Program-made: the position numbers and the translations under genes
Notes under the pieces: generated by a model
The model's input: only the letters and a program-made list of their open reading frames with translations
Told to the model about the DNA's origin: nothing
The model's database searches: none
Source: Novosphingobium sp. G106
GTDB taxonomy: Bacteria > Pseudomonadota > Alphaproteobacteria > Sphingomonadales > Sphingomonadaceae
Assembly: GCF_019075875.1 (NCBI RefSeq)
Contig: NZ_JAHOOZ010000001.1
Coordinates: 5,212,001 to 5,276,000, forward strand
Length of the DNA: 64,000 nucleotides
Direction of reading: 5' to 3'
Shown here: positions 1 through 8,212 of the stretch, one piece after another
Position numbering within the stretch: the first letter of the stretch is position 1
How the letters are laid out: each line of letters begins with the position of its first letter

Positions 1-563
1 TGCTCCTGTAACACTTCCGCCGCGCGGCCGGGCTTGGCGCCCGATTTGTAGCGGTAGACGCGCAGCATGTAGTGCAGATCGCCGCCCAGCATGTGCGCCA
101 GCCGCTCGTTGCCGCTGCCGCCGACGATGTGGAAGTGGAAGTCGAGGTTCTTGGCTTCCTGGTAGTAGCCCTTCTGCTCCTGGACGGCCTTCTGCTTCTC
201 GTGGTCGTCGAGCATCTTCTTCAGCGCGGCGATCTCGGCATCGGGCATGTTGACCGCGGCAAGGCTGCAGGCGAGGCATTCGAGAGCCTCGCGCACCTGC
301 AGTATCTCGTTGAGGTCCTTGAGGCTGAGCGCCGCGACGCGCACGCCGATGTTCGGCGTGCGCTCGAGCAGCTTGCGGCCTTCGAGCCGCCGGATGGCTT
401 CGCGCAAGGGCCCGCGGCTGACGCCCAGCGAGGTCGCCAGCGCCTGTTCGCTGAGGCGGCTGCCGGGCGCCAGCTGGCCCGAGATGATAGCCGCCTCGAT
501 CCGCTCGGCGACCACGTCGACGAGCGATTGAGCCTGCACCTTGTTGTCGAGAAGTCCCGCCAT
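1..563 (-). CDS. GntR-family regulator, FCD subfamily (C-terminus off the window)
   Basis: This gene encodes a transcription regulator with an N-terminal GntR winged helix and the start of an FCD ligand-binding domain. It reads from an ATG at 563 and runs off the left edge, so about 187 residues are visible. Residues about 10-75 form the DNA-binding part and contain the typical 'GVSRGPLREAIRRLE' recognition helix. The following helices include 'REALECLACSLAA' and a histidine-containing stretch ('DFHFHIVGGSGN') expected of the metal- or acid-binding FCD pocket. It lies 20 bases beyond the end of the flavoprotein gene at 583, and the flavoprotein, isomerase and SDR genes upstream share its strand, so it is probably the last gene of that operon. 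FCD regulators usually respond to small organic acids. The actual effector is unknown. Confidence 0.9.
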   Translation of the reverse strand, partial: MAGLLDNKVQAQSLVDVVAERIEAAIISGQLAPGSRLSEQALATSLGVSRGPLREAIRRLEGRKLLERTPNIGVRVAALSLKDLNEILQVREALECLACSLAAVNMPDAEIAALKKMLDDHEKQKAVQEQKGYYQEAKNLDFHFHIVGGSGNERLAHMLGGDLHYMLRVYRYKSGAKPGRAAEVLQE

Positions 564-582
564 GCGGCTCCTTTAGACTGGG

Positions 583-2091
583 TCAGGCCGCCTTGGCCAG
601 AAGCCCCGCGTTCTTGCCGGCCAGACGGCCGAAGACGGAGCCGTTGAGCAGGCCGGTGCCGCCTGGATAGTTCTCGTAGAAGATGCCGCCGACGAGTTCG
701 CCCGCCGCATAGAGGCCGGGGATCGGCTTTTCGGTCAGGTCCAGCACCTGCGCGTCGGTGTTGATCTTGAGACCGCCGAACGTGAAGGTGATGCCGCAGG
801 TCACGACATAGCCGTGGAACGGGCCGGTATCGATCGGCAGCGCCCAGTTGGACTTGGGCACAGTCAGGCCCTTGGTGCCGACGCCGTCTAGGATCGAGGG
901 GTTGTAGGTCGTGCCGAAGGCGCCTTCCGGGCAGGCCGCATTGTAGGCGGCGATTTCGGCCTTCAGGCCTTCCACATCGATGTCGAGCTTCTCGGCCAGT
1001 TCCTCGATCGTGTCGGCCGTCGCCTTGGTCACCTCGCGGATGCGGTATTCGTCGCGGACGTTGTCATGCGTCTTGGCGTCGAAGATCTGCACCGCGGCGC
1101 GGCCGGGCTGCTTCATCACTTCCTTGCCGTACTTGGCATAGGTGTGGTTCCGGTAGTCGGCGCCCTCGTCGATGAAGCGCTTGCCCTCCATGTTGACGAC
1201 GATGCCGATGATGTAGCTGTGCTTCTGGAAGTTATCGAGGATTACGCGGTCGCCATAGGGCGGCGCCGAGATGTCCCACTGCACCGCGTGGCAGGACGAC
1301 CAGCCGCCGTGTGGCCGCGCGCCAATCCGCATCGCTGCCTGGATGCCGTCGCCGGTGTTGTGCTGGGTGCCACGCACGCGGCACGATTCCCACCCCGCGC
1401 CGAGGTAGCGCACGCGCATTTCGGGCGAGCTCTCGAACCCGCCGCAGGCCAGGACGGTCGCCTTGGCGTAGAAGTCCTCATAGCCGTCGGGACCGAAGGC
1501 GCGGACGCCGGTGACGCGGCCCTTCTGGTCCTGGATCAGCTCGCGCAGGCCGGTCTCGTACTTGATGGTGACGCCCATGCGGTCGCAGGCCTGGACGAGC
1601 ATGTCGACGAGGCCCCAGCCGCCGCCGACCGCCTCGATGTTCACACCGCCGTAGAAGTGGTGCTTGCCTTCGATCTTGAACGACTGGCGGCCGAACATGG
1701 GGATGAAGCGGATCTTGTGCTTGCGCATCCAGCGCATCGTCTCGCGCGATTCGCCGATAAGGATGCGGCCCAGGTCCTCGTCGGCCTGGTGGTCGGTGAC
1801 CTTCATCAAGGTCGCCATGAATTCGTCTTCGGACAGGCTGGGCAGGTTGCCGATGGAATCGTATTCGCCGGGAGTCATGTCATCGAGGATGTCGGTGCGC
1901 AGGTCCTCGACGCCGTCGTGGCAGAAGCGGAAGCCGCCGGCGGTGAAAGTGGAATTGCCGCCGCGGTCTTCGAGCGTCGCCTTCTCGAGCACCAGCACCT
2001 TGACGCCCTGCTCGGCGGCCGAAAGCGCGGCGCAGAGCGCGGCATTGCCGGCACCCACGATGATGACGTCCCAGCTCTCTTCAGCGGCCAT
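583..2091 (-). CDS. FAD-dependent dehydrogenase, TcuA (tricarballylate dehydrogenase)-like
   Basis: This is a 502-residue flavoprotein of the fumarate reductase/succinate dehydrogenase-like FAD_binding_2 family, closest in pattern to tricarballylate dehydrogenase TcuA. The N-terminus has the dinucleotide fold 'VIIVGAGNAALCAALSA' followed by 'EKATLEDRGGNS'. The C-terminal FAD-contacting segment is 'GLYAAGELVGGIFYENYPGG', typical of TcuA-like and 3-ketosteroid-dehydrogenase-like enzymes. Such enzymes desaturate a carboxylic acid or ketone using FAD. It is followed upstream on the same strand by a PrpF-type isomerase, a pairing known from tricarboxylic-acid and aromatic-acid catabolism, so its substrate is probably an organic acid. 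No tcuB or tcuC homologue is visible. The family is clear; the substrate is inferred and uncertain. Confidence 0.85.
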   Translation of the reverse strand: MAAEESWDVIIVGAGNAALCAALSAAEQGVKVLVLEKATLEDRGGNSTFTAGGFRFCHDGVEDLRTDILDDMTPGEYDSIGNLPSLSEDEFMATLMKVTDHQADEDLGRILIGESRETMRWMRKHKIRFIPMFGRQSFKIEGKHHFYGGVNIEAVGGGWGLVDMLVQACDRMGVTIKYETGLRELIQDQKGRVTGVRAFGPDGYEDFYAKATVLACGGFESSPEMRVRYLGAGWESCRVRGTQHNTGDGIQAAMRIGARPHGGWSSCHAVQWDISAPPYGDRVILDNFQKHSYIIGIVVNMEGKRFIDEGADYRNHTYAKYGKEVMKQPGRAAVQIFDAKTHDNVRDEYRIREVTKATADTIEELAEKLDIDVEGLKAEIAAYNAACPEGAFGTTYNPSILDGVGTKGLTVPKSNWALPIDTGPFHGYVVTCGITFTFGGLKINTDAQVLDLTEKPIPGLYAAGELVGGIFYENYPGGTGLLNGSVFGRLAGKNAGLLAKAA

Positions 2092-2127
2092 TCTCGTAAC
2101 TCCTTCGATAGGTTGATTGGGTGGCGC

Positions 2128-3258
2128 TCAGGGCGCGCGATAGATGACGTTGCCTTCGAACAGCCGGCGCGCGGTGCGGAAGACCGCGCCGTACTCGGCA
2201 TTCCCATCGACCACCGAGGCATCGACGGTGGTCGTGCCCGAGGCATGACCGACGCGGATTGGCCCTTCCTTCGCGGTGCAGAGGCGGTAGGGTAGTGTCC
2301 CGGGCACGCGTGCTGCGACCGCAAGGCAGATCGCGCCGGTGATGGGCACTGCACGGTGCGGCTGGCCCAGCGAGATCATGCGGATACCGATATCGGCCTC
2401 GGCCGCCGTCAGAATACGGCCCGTCAGCGTCGGCGCGTCCTGCGGGGGGCAGATCATCGCGACCTTGGGTATGCTGCCGAGCTTTCCGGCGGCATCGAGG
2501 TCCCCGGTCAATCCCATGCGCACCGAAGCTGCGCGGCGAATCGCTTCGATCGTCGCGAGGAAGCCGGCATCGCCTTCGAGCGCGTCGGGCAGTTCCGTCC
2601 CGGTCAGCCCGAGGTCCGCGGCCGCGACGAAGACCGCGGGATTGGCGGCATCGATGCAGCTTGCGGCGATCGGGCCGAGGCCCGGTATGTCGAGCGTGTC
2701 GAGCGGGGAGCCCGTCGGCAGCAGCTTGCCCGTCTTTGCGCCGCCTGGATCGAGGAATTCGAGCTTGATCGGCGCCGCCGCGCCGGCAACCCCATCGAGC
2801 ATGCAGTCGCCGTCGGCCGCCAGCGCGCCGTCTACAACCGGAAAGCGCGCGGCGATGATCTTGCCGGTGTTGGTGTTGTGGATGCGAACCACCGCCTCGC
2901 CGTCGGACGGAGTCGGGACGATGCCTTCCTCGACGGCGAACGGCCCGATCGCCGAGGACATGTTGCCGCAGTTGCCGCCGCAGTCGGCCTTGGCCTCACG
3001 GATCGAAATCTGCACGAAGGTATAGTCGACGTCGGCATCCGCCCGGCTCGAAGGCCCGACCACGCAGACCTTGGACAGCGACGACAGCCCGCCGCCCATG
3101 CCGTCGAGCTGGCGGCCATAGGGATCGGGCGACCCCATCGCGGCGAGAAAGATCGCATCCCACTCCGCACGGTTGGCGGGCAGGTCCGCGGCGCGGAACA
3201 CCAGTGCGTTCGAGGTGCCGCCGCGCATGAAGGTTGCCGGGATGCGGTGGAAGCGCAT
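2128..3258 (-). CDS. PrpF/4-oxalomesaconate-tautomerase-like isomerase
   Basis: This 376-residue protein belongs to the PrpF family (diaminopimelate-epimerase fold), which includes methylaconitate isomerase and 4-oxalomesaconate tautomerase GalD. It shows the family N-terminus 'RIPATFMRGGTSNALVF', the catalytic loop 'DCGGNCGNMSSAIGPFA', and a late 'IGHASG'-like strand (here 'RVGHASGTT'). I place the start at the ATG at 3258 because it overlaps the stop of the upstream SDR gene as TGATG, implying translational coupling; an in-frame ATG at 3282 is less likely. The enzyme would shift a double bond in an unsaturated di- or tricarboxylate, matching the dehydrogenase next to it. Which of the family's substrates applies cannot be told from the sequence. 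Confidence 0.87.
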   Translation of the reverse strand: MRFHRIPATFMRGGTSNALVFRAADLPANRAEWDAIFLAAMGSPDPYGRQLDGMGGGLSSLSKVCVVGPSSRADADVDYTFVQISIREAKADCGGNCGNMSSAIGPFAVEEGIVPTPSDGEAVVRIHNTNTGKIIAARFPVVDGALAADGDCMLDGVAGAAAPIKLEFLDPGGAKTGKLLPTGSPLDTLDIPGLGPIAASCIDAANPAVFVAAADLGLTGTELPDALEGDAGFLATIEAIRRAASVRMGLTGDLDAAGKLGSIPKVAMICPPQDAPTLTGRILTAAEADIGIRMISLGQPHRAVPITGAICLAVAARVPGTLPYRLCTAKEGPIRVGHASGTTTVDASVVDGNAEYGAVFRTARRLFEGNVIYRAP

Positions 3259-4244
3259 CAGGCGGGCTGCTCCTTGCGCCATGCGATCAGGCGGCGGATG
3301 CCTTCCTCGACGCTGACCTGGGGTTCCCAGCCGAGGGCCGTCTTGATCTTTTCCCGGCTCAGTTTCAGCGACTGGCTGGAAGTAGCCTTCACTGCCCAGG
3401 CTTCGTCGGCATAGACGGGCTGGAGATCGCTACCGGTCACGTCGAGCACGATTTCGGCGATGCGCTTCACCGTTGTCTCGACGCCGGTGACGACGTTGAA
3501 CACTTCGCCGGTCACTTCCGAAGCCATGGCCATGACATTAGCCCGCGCGACGTCGGCGACGTGGATGTAGTCGTGCACCTCGCTGCCGTCGCCGGGCAGG
3601 ACGGGCGCTTCGCCGCGCATGATCTTGTCGTAGTTCTGGATGATGTAGAGTGCGTTGACCCCGCGGTAGTGCTGGCGCTCGCCGAACACGGTCGAATAGC
3701 GCAGCGCGACGCCGTGGACGCCGTGCTTCTGGCTATAGAGCTTGCACAGCGCCTCGCCGATCAGCTTGGTGCACGAATAGAGCATCGAGCCGGGCTGGTA
3801 GGAGGCGAGGTTGGCGGGAAAACTCTCGTCGATCACCGCATCGCCCTCGGGCTCGCCGTAAGCGGCGATCGAGGAGGAGAAGACCACCTTCTTGACCCCG
3901 GCATAGCGGCAGGCCTCGAACACGTTGACCTGGCCCTCGACGTTTACCGCGAGGCCCAGCGGCGGGTTCTGCGTCAGCGGCAGCGTCAGGAACCCAGCGA
4001 TCGCGAAGACGCCGTCGGCGCCTTTGAACGCATCGTAGAGCTCGTTGATCCGCAGGATGTCGCCCTTGAGCAGCTTTACGCGATCGTCGCCGGCGAGGTG
4101 GGCGACCGTCTCGGGCGTGCCGAGCGAGAAGTTGTCGAGCAGCACGACCTCGCGTGCGCCTTCGGCGAGCAGCCTGTCGGCGACGTGGGAACCTATGAGG
4201 CTTGCGCCCCCCGTTACGACAAATCGACCACCCGAAATCTGCAT
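3258..4244 (-). CDS. NAD-dependent epimerase/dehydratase (extended SDR)
   Basis: This is an extended short-chain dehydrogenase of about 328 residues. The N-terminal Rossmann motif is 'VTGGASLIGSHVADRLL', the catalytic serine region is 'FSSSIAAYGEP', and the YxxxK pair is in 'YSCTKLIGE'. It resembles UDP-glucose 4-epimerase-like SDRs ('AVNVEGQVNVFEACR') but sits in a catabolic cluster, so a sugar substrate is not implied. I chose the ATG at 4244, preceded by a GAGGA-type ribosome site, over an in-frame ATG at 4289 that would add 15 unconserved residues. It is the promoter-proximal gene of the minus-strand operon continuing through the isomerase (TGATG overlap) and flavoprotein. Two palindromes lie just upstream, at 4253 and 4288. 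Confidence 0.87.
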   Translation of the reverse strand: MQISGGRFVVTGGASLIGSHVADRLLAEGAREVVLLDNFSLGTPETVAHLAGDDRVKLLKGDILRINELYDAFKGADGVFAIAGFLTLPLTQNPPLGLAVNVEGQVNVFEACRYAGVKKVVFSSSIAAYGEPEGDAVIDESFPANLASYQPGSMLYSCTKLIGEALCKLYSQKHGVHGVALRYSTVFGERQHYRGVNALYIIQNYDKIMRGEAPVLPGDGSEVHDYIHVADVARANVMAMASEVTGEVFNVVTGVETTVKRIAEIVLDVTGSDLQPVYADEAWAVKATSSQSLKLSREKIKTALGWEPQVSVEEGIRRLIAWRKEQPA

Positions 4245-4252
4245 TGCGGCAT

Positions 4253-4266
4253 CCTCACAAGTGAGG
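4253..4266. promoter_or_regulatory. Inverted repeat, putative operator
   Basis: The 6-base arms CCTCAC and GTGAGG are separated by AA, 9 bases before the SDR start codon at 4244. The element partly covers the SDR ribosome-binding region, so a bound protein could block initiation. The regulator is unknown; GntR (1-563) and IclR (4911-5702) are nearby candidates. Confidence 0.4.
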
Positions 4267-4287
4267 GCGCTTTGAACTCGGCTGCGC

Positions 4288-4303
4288 AAACTGTCAACAG
4301 TTT
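4288..4303. promoter_or_regulatory. Perfect 7-2-7 palindrome, putative operator
   Basis: AAACTGT-CA-ACAGTTT is a perfect 7-base inverted repeat with a two-base spacer. It lies in the divergent promoter between the SDR operon (start 4244, minus) and the SnoaL-like gene (start 4401, plus). Its size and symmetry are those of a dimeric helix-turn-helix operator. It shares the 7-2-7 layout and a central GTCAAC with the site at 61439 but not the outer half-site sequence. Confidence 0.5.
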
Positions 4304-4400
4304 ACTATTGGAGGCGCGAGGCTTGCCGATCTCCTCTCGCCAGCCTCGCCTGGCGTGGTTATGGTACCGGCAAGATCAATTCCCTCAGGGAGAGGAAAGC

Positions 4401-4907
4401 ATGCGCAAGTTTACTGCCGACCAGATGCTCACGGCCTTCGAGCTCGAACAGATGCTCTACGATTTCGCGCACGAGATCGATCACAATGGCGCGCAGGACG
4501 TCGGCCGGTTCTACACCGAGGACGGCGCCTTTCGCACGGGCGGCGTCAACATTCAGGGCCGCCCGGCGCTGCAGGGCTTCTACGACAACCGCAATGCTGC
4601 GGTGAAGCAGCACCAGAAGGACGGCGAGCGCACCGGCCGGCACGTCTTCACCAACGTCCGCGTGGTCTTCGACCCGGCCGACGCGAACAAGGCGTCACTG
4701 ACCTTCACCAACATCAACTATGCGGGCGAAGGGCCGGCTCCGGTCAATGTCGGACAGATGAGCCCTTCGGCGATCGCCGACGGCCTGTTCGAATGCGCGC
4801 GCCAGGCAGACGGTCACTGGCTGTTCACGCTGTTCGCGCCCAAGCAGGCGCTGATCGGCGAGGATGATTTCATGAAGCTGATGCTGGCGCTGAACGCGCC
4901 GAAATAG
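4401..4907 (+). CDS. SnoaL/NTF2-like protein
   Basis: This 168-residue protein has the NTF2/SnoaL alpha+beta cone pattern. An N-terminal helix ('LTAFELEQMLYDFAHEIDHN') is followed by 'FYTEDGAFRTGG', a 'GRPALQGFY' helix, and beta strands 'RHVFTNVRVVF' and 'GHWLFTLFA'. Such proteins act as small dehydratases, isomerases or hydroxylase partners in steroid, aromatic and polyketide metabolism. The start at 4401 follows a GAGAGGAAAG ribosome site; the much longer frame upstream is only antisense to the SDR gene. It diverges from the SDR operon across the palindromic region and converges with the IclR gene, with 3 bases between the two stops. A second SnoaL-like gene lies at 59658-60149, also beside an SDR. 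The reaction is unknown. Confidence 0.8.
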   Translation: MRKFTADQMLTAFELEQMLYDFAHEIDHNGAQDVGRFYTEDGAFRTGGVNIQGRPALQGFYDNRNAAVKQHQKDGERTGRHVFTNVRVVFDPADANKASLTFTNINYAGEGPAPVNVGQMSPSAIADGLFECARQADGHWLFTLFAPKQALIGEDDFMKLMLALNAPK

Positions 4908-4910
4908 GGG

Positions 4911-5702
4911 TCAGCCCTTAGCCCGGTACCCCAGGCTGCGCGAGATCGTCCCAGCTTCGTCCTTTACCAGACGCTTGAGCTCGGCCAGGCGGTCGGCGAG
5001 CCGCAGGCTGGGGGCGGCGACGATCAGCACGCCGATTACGGTGCCCGCCGCATCGCGGATCGGGGAGGCTGTGCCGGTGACGCCTTCGGAAGCCTGGTCG
5101 ATCGTCTGGGCTACGCCGGCCTCTCGCGCTGTTGTGATCGCTTCGCCCAGCGCGCGTTTGGCTGTCAGGGTTTCCGAGGTGAACGCCTCGGGCTTCAACC
5201 GTTCTAGATAGCGGCGCAGGTCCTCATCGGTGCCGGCGGCGAGCAGCGCGCGGCCGCCCGCGGTCGAATAGAGCGGCCGGCGGTCGCCTACGGGCACGAT
5301 GAAGCGCACGGTCTTCTGGCTCTCGATGACGTCGACATAGGTCAGCGTCTCGCCGTCCTCGTCGCGCACGCCGAACAGCACGGTCTCGCCGCAGCGGTCG
5401 GCAAGGCGGCGCATGCCGTCGCGCACGAGATCGGAGCTCTGCAGCCGGCGACGGGCTTCGAGCAGTGCGCTGCTGAGGCCGAAGGCGCCCGGGCCCAACT
5501 GCCAGGCGCCATCGGCGGGGGTGACGAAACCTTCCTCTGCGAGCCCGCGCAGCAACGCGGCGAGGCTGCTTTTGGGCGCGTCGAGCGCGCGGGCGAGATC
5601 GGCAAGGCTCATCGGCCCCGGGCTGGCGCCGAGCGCTTCGAGGATGCGGATCACCCGCGTCACCGACTGCGGCGACTGGGTTCCACGTTCATCCGTCGGC
5701 AT
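4911..5702 (-). CDS. IclR-family transcription regulator
   Basis: This 263-residue protein has the IclR layout. The winged helix at about 11-70 includes 'SVTRVIRILEALGASPGPMS' and 'LDAPKSSLAALLRGLAEEGFV'. The GAF-like effector domain begins near 80, with the family signature 'SASPIRD' present as 'TGTASPIRDAAG' at about 210-220. The start ATG at 5702 is used because the longer open frame beyond it is antisense to the luciferase-like gene. IclR proteins usually control degradation genes in response to aromatic or organic acids. It lies 41 bases downstream of the luciferase-like monooxygenase on the same strand and probably shares its transcript. It is a candidate ligand of the palindromes at 4253-4303. 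Confidence 0.88.
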   Translation of the reverse strand: MPTDERGTQSPQSVTRVIRILEALGASPGPMSLADLARALDAPKSSLAALLRGLAEEGFVTPADGAWQLGPGAFGLSSALLEARRRLQSSDLVRDGMRRLADRCGETVLFGVRDEDGETLTYVDVIESQKTVRFIVPVGDRRPLYSTAGGRALLAAGTDEDLRRYLERLKPEAFTSETLTAKRALGEAITTAREAGVAQTIDQASEGVTGTASPIRDAAGTVIGVLIVAAPSLRLADRLAELKRLVKDEAGTISRSLGYRAKG

Positions 5703-5743
5703 CGATAGTCCCCGGCATCTGCACCGGGGATTGCCTACAGGCC

Positions 5744-6745
5744 CTAGGCGAAGGCGGGAAGCACGTCCTGCGCGATATGCCCGGCGTAGTGCAGGAACCG
5801 CTCGGTGGGCAGGCCGGGCGGCATGCCGAGCAGGTAGTGTTCCAGCGGCATCTTTTCCTGCAGGCCCTTGAGGTAGGTGATGGCTTCGTCGGGCGTCATG
5901 ATCTTCAACTCGCCGCTGGCCTTGTATTCCTTGAGCGTCTTGGGCTTCATCCCGCCCATGCCCAGCGCCTGGTCCTCGGCGAAGAACTCGGCATAGGTGT
6001 TGTTGACGTGGAGGAAGTAGGGCGCGAGCTCGTCGAGCGCCGCGGCGGGGTCGCGTGCGATGAAGCTGGTGAGGCCGGGAATGCGGATGCCGACCGTCGT
6101 TGGATCGCGGCCGCGCTCGGCCAGCTTGGCGGAATAGAGGTCCCAGATCTCGGGATTGCCGACATAGCCATCGCCGAAGCGCGCGACGCGGTCGATCGCC
6201 TTGTCGGAGAAGCCGCCGATGTAGAGCGGCACGCGGCCGCGCGGGGCCGGCGGGCTGAGCCGCGCGCCCTTGATAGAGAAGTGCTTGCCCTCGAAATCCA
6301 CCGTTTCGCCGGCCCAGAGGCGGGTGACGATCTGGAGGAACTCGTCGAAGCGCGCGCCGCGGCGGGTGAAGTCGACGCCGAAGGCCGCGGTCTCGCGCTT
6401 GCGGTAGCCGATGGCGAGGCCGAGATCGAGCCGCCCGCCCGAGAGGATGTCGATCATCGCCGCGTCCTGGGCGAAGCGCACCGGCTCGTAGAGCGGGGCG
6501 AGCGCGACGCCAGTGCCGAGGCGCATCGTCTTGGTCCGCGCCGCGATTGCCGCAAGCAAGGTCAGCGGCGAAGGGAGGTAGCCGTCCTCGGCCAGGTGAT
6601 GCTCGGGCACATAGGCAGCGCCGAAGCCGAGCCGCTCGGTCTCGGCGATCACGTCCAGCGTTTCGGCGTAGAACGCCTCCCAGGGCTTGCGCCACTGCGG
6701 CGGGTTACGGAAGTCATAGAGGAAGCCGAAGGTCAGTTTGGACAT
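5744..6745 (-). CDS. LLM-class flavin-dependent oxidoreductase
   Basis: This 333-residue protein is a bacterial luciferase-like (LLM) TIM-barrel flavoenzyme. Recognisable parts are 'GFGAAYVPEHHLAEDGYLPSP' near the N-terminus, 'IDILSGGRLDLGLAIGYRK' in the middle, and 'PLYIGGFSDKAIDRVARFGDG'. Members oxidise ketones, alkanes or other compounds with FMNH2, or use F420 in some lineages. The 'SGGRL..G.G.G' loop binds the cofactor phosphate. The gene has its own start 75 bases from the phoB stop and leads the IclR gene on the same strand. With the upstream dehydrogenase, isomerase, SDR and SnoaL-like genes it suggests oxidative breakdown of an organic ring or side chain; this is inferred from context only. 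Confidence 0.85.
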   Translation of the reverse strand: MSKLTFGFLYDFRNPPQWRKPWEAFYAETLDVIAETERLGFGAAYVPEHHLAEDGYLPSPLTLLAAIAARTKTMRLGTGVALAPLYEPVRFAQDAAMIDILSGGRLDLGLAIGYRKRETAAFGVDFTRRGARFDEFLQIVTRLWAGETVDFEGKHFSIKGARLSPPAPRGRVPLYIGGFSDKAIDRVARFGDGYVGNPEIWDLYSAKLAERGRDPTTVGIRIPGLTSFIARDPAAALDELAPYFLHVNNTYAEFFAEDQALGMGGMKPKTLKEYKASGELKIMTPDEAITYLKGLQEKMPLEHYLLGMPPGLPTERFLHYAGHIAQDVLPAFA

Positions 6746-6820
6746 GCACGCTCTCCCGCCCTGCTGAACAGGTGTTCGGCCGAGCGCTAGTGGAAACCCC
6801 GCCCGCTTGTCCAGCCTGGC

Positions 6821-7507
6821 TTAGGACACGTCCATCGAATAGCCGGCCGCGCGCACGGTGCGGATCGGATCGCTCTCATTGTCGCGGTTGATCGCCTTGC
6901 GCAGGCGGCGGATGTGGACGTCGACCGTGCGTTCGTCGATGTCCGAATCCATGCCCCAGACGCCGTCGAGGATCTGCTGGCGCGAGAGCACGCGGTTCGG
7001 GCGCTCCATGAAATAGCGCAGCAGCTTGAACTCGGTCGGGCCGAGGTGCAGCGCTTCGCCGCCGCGGCGGACGCGGTGCGAGGCGAAGTCGAGTTCGAGG
7101 TCGCCGAAGGCCAGCACGTCTCCGGCCAGCGAAGGTCGGCTGCGGCGAATCAACGCCTCGACGCGGGCCATCAGCTCGCGCGGAGAGAACGGCTTGGTAA
7201 CATAGTCGTCGGCGCCGGTCTTGAGCCCGCGGATGCGATCTTCCTCTTCGCCGCGCGCGGTCAGCATCAGGATCGGCACGCGCGCGGTGGACTTGTCCTT
7301 GCGCAGCTGGCGGCAGACCTCGATGCCCGGAACCTGCTCGACCATCCAGTCGAGGATGATCGCATCGGGCGCCTGCTCGCGCACCATCAGCAGGGCTTCC
7401 TCGCCGTCGCCGGTGCTGCGCACGTCATAGCCTTCTGCGCCAAGGTTCCAAGTCAGCAGCTCGCAGAGCGCCAGATCGTCCTCGACTACCAGTATCGACG
7501 GTTTCAT
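6821..7507 (-). CDS. phoB: Phosphate regulon response regulator PhoB
   Basis: This 228-residue OmpR-type response regulator switches on phosphate-starvation genes. The receiver domain (about 1-120) has the acidic pair at 10-11, the phosphoacceptor Asp53 in 'ILDWMV', and Lys105 in 'VTKPFSPRE'. The winged-helix domain (about 130-226) includes 'LGPTEFKLLRYFMERPNRV' and 'ERTVDVHIRRLRKAI', which is highly typical of PhoB. It is the last gene of the minus-strand block phoR, porin, pstSCAB, phoU, phoB and starts 12 bases after phoU. PhoB binds tandem 11-bp Pho boxes, and matching repeats are present upstream of pstS (12370) and of the porin (14197). Confidence 0.97.
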   Translation of the reverse strand: MKPSILVVEDDLALCELLTWNLGAEGYDVRSTGDGEEALLMVREQAPDAIILDWMVEQVPGIEVCRQLRKDKSTARVPILMLTARGEEEDRIRGLKTGADDYVTKPFSPRELMARVEALIRRSRPSLAGDVLAFGDLELDFASHRVRRGGEALHLGPTEFKLLRYFMERPNRVLSRQQILDGVWGMDSDIDERTVDVHIRRLRKAINRDNESDPIRTVRAAGYSMDVS

Positions 7508-7519
7508 CAGAGTACCCTG

Positions 7520-8200
7520 TCAGTAGGGCGGGGGGCCTTCTTTTTCCGAATAGTACTGGCCCGTCGCCGCGAAGAAGACCATCTCGGCGACATTGGTGGC
7601 GTGGTCGCCGATCCGCTCGAGATTGCGTGCCACGAACAGCAATTGCGCCGCGCTGGAGATCGTCGCCGGATTCTCCATCATGTGCGTGACGAGGTTGCGG
7701 AACAGGCTGTTGTAGAAGTTGTCGAGCTTCTCGTCGCGGTTGATGACCTCGATTGCGAGAAGGGAGTCGCGCGCGCCGTAGGCGTTGAGCACGTCGCGGA
7801 CCATGCCCTGGGCGATCTCGGCCATGGCCGGGACCAGGGTCAGCGGACCGATCTTGGCACGGCCTTCCATGTGGCCGACGCGCTTGGCGATGTTCTTGGC
7901 ATAGTCGCCGATGCGCTCGATCACGCCGGAGATCTTGAGCGCGGCGATGACGTCGCGCAGGTCGTCGGCCATCGGCGCGCGCAGTGCGATGATCTGGACC
8001 GCGAGACGGTCTACCTCGGCTTCGAGCGCATCGAGCCGCGCGTCGGCGGCAACGACCTGCTTGGCCTTCTCCTCGTCGTGCCGTGCGAGCGCGTCGACCG
8101 CGTCGCGGATCGCGACTTCGGCGAGGCCGCCCATTTCGGCGATGAGACCGCGCAACTGGCTGATCTCGCTGTCGAATGCCTTGACTGTATGATCGACCAT
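7520..8200 (-). CDS. phoU: Phosphate signalling protein PhoU
   Basis: This 226-residue all-helical protein has the two PhoU repeats, each with an E(D)xxxD-type metal-binding pattern. The N-terminal half opens with 'AFDSEISQLRGLIAEMGGLAE' and contains 'RIGDYAKNIAKR'; the second half has the matching 'RIGDHATNVAEM'. PhoU relays the transport state of the Pst complex to PhoR and keeps the Pho regulon off when phosphate is plentiful. It lies 12 bases after pstB and 12 bases before phoB on the minus strand, so it is cotranscribed with them. Length matches the family. Confidence 0.97.
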   Translation of the reverse strand: MVDHTVKAFDSEISQLRGLIAEMGGLAEVAIRDAVDALARHDEEKAKQVVAADARLDALEAEVDRLAVQIIALRAPMADDLRDVIAALKISGVIERIGDYAKNIAKRVGHMEGRAKIGPLTLVPAMAEIAQGMVRDVLNAYGARDSLLAIEVINRDEKLDNFYNSLFRNLVTHMMENPATISSAAQLLFVARNLERIGDHATNVAEMVFFAATGQYYSEKEGPPPY

Positions 8201-8212
8201 GTCTGGTCTCCG

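Noticed and set aside
1066..2295. A 409-codon open frame on the plus strand
   Set aside because: It lies antisense to the TcuA-like gene, has no family motif, and its composition is that of a high-GC shadow frame.
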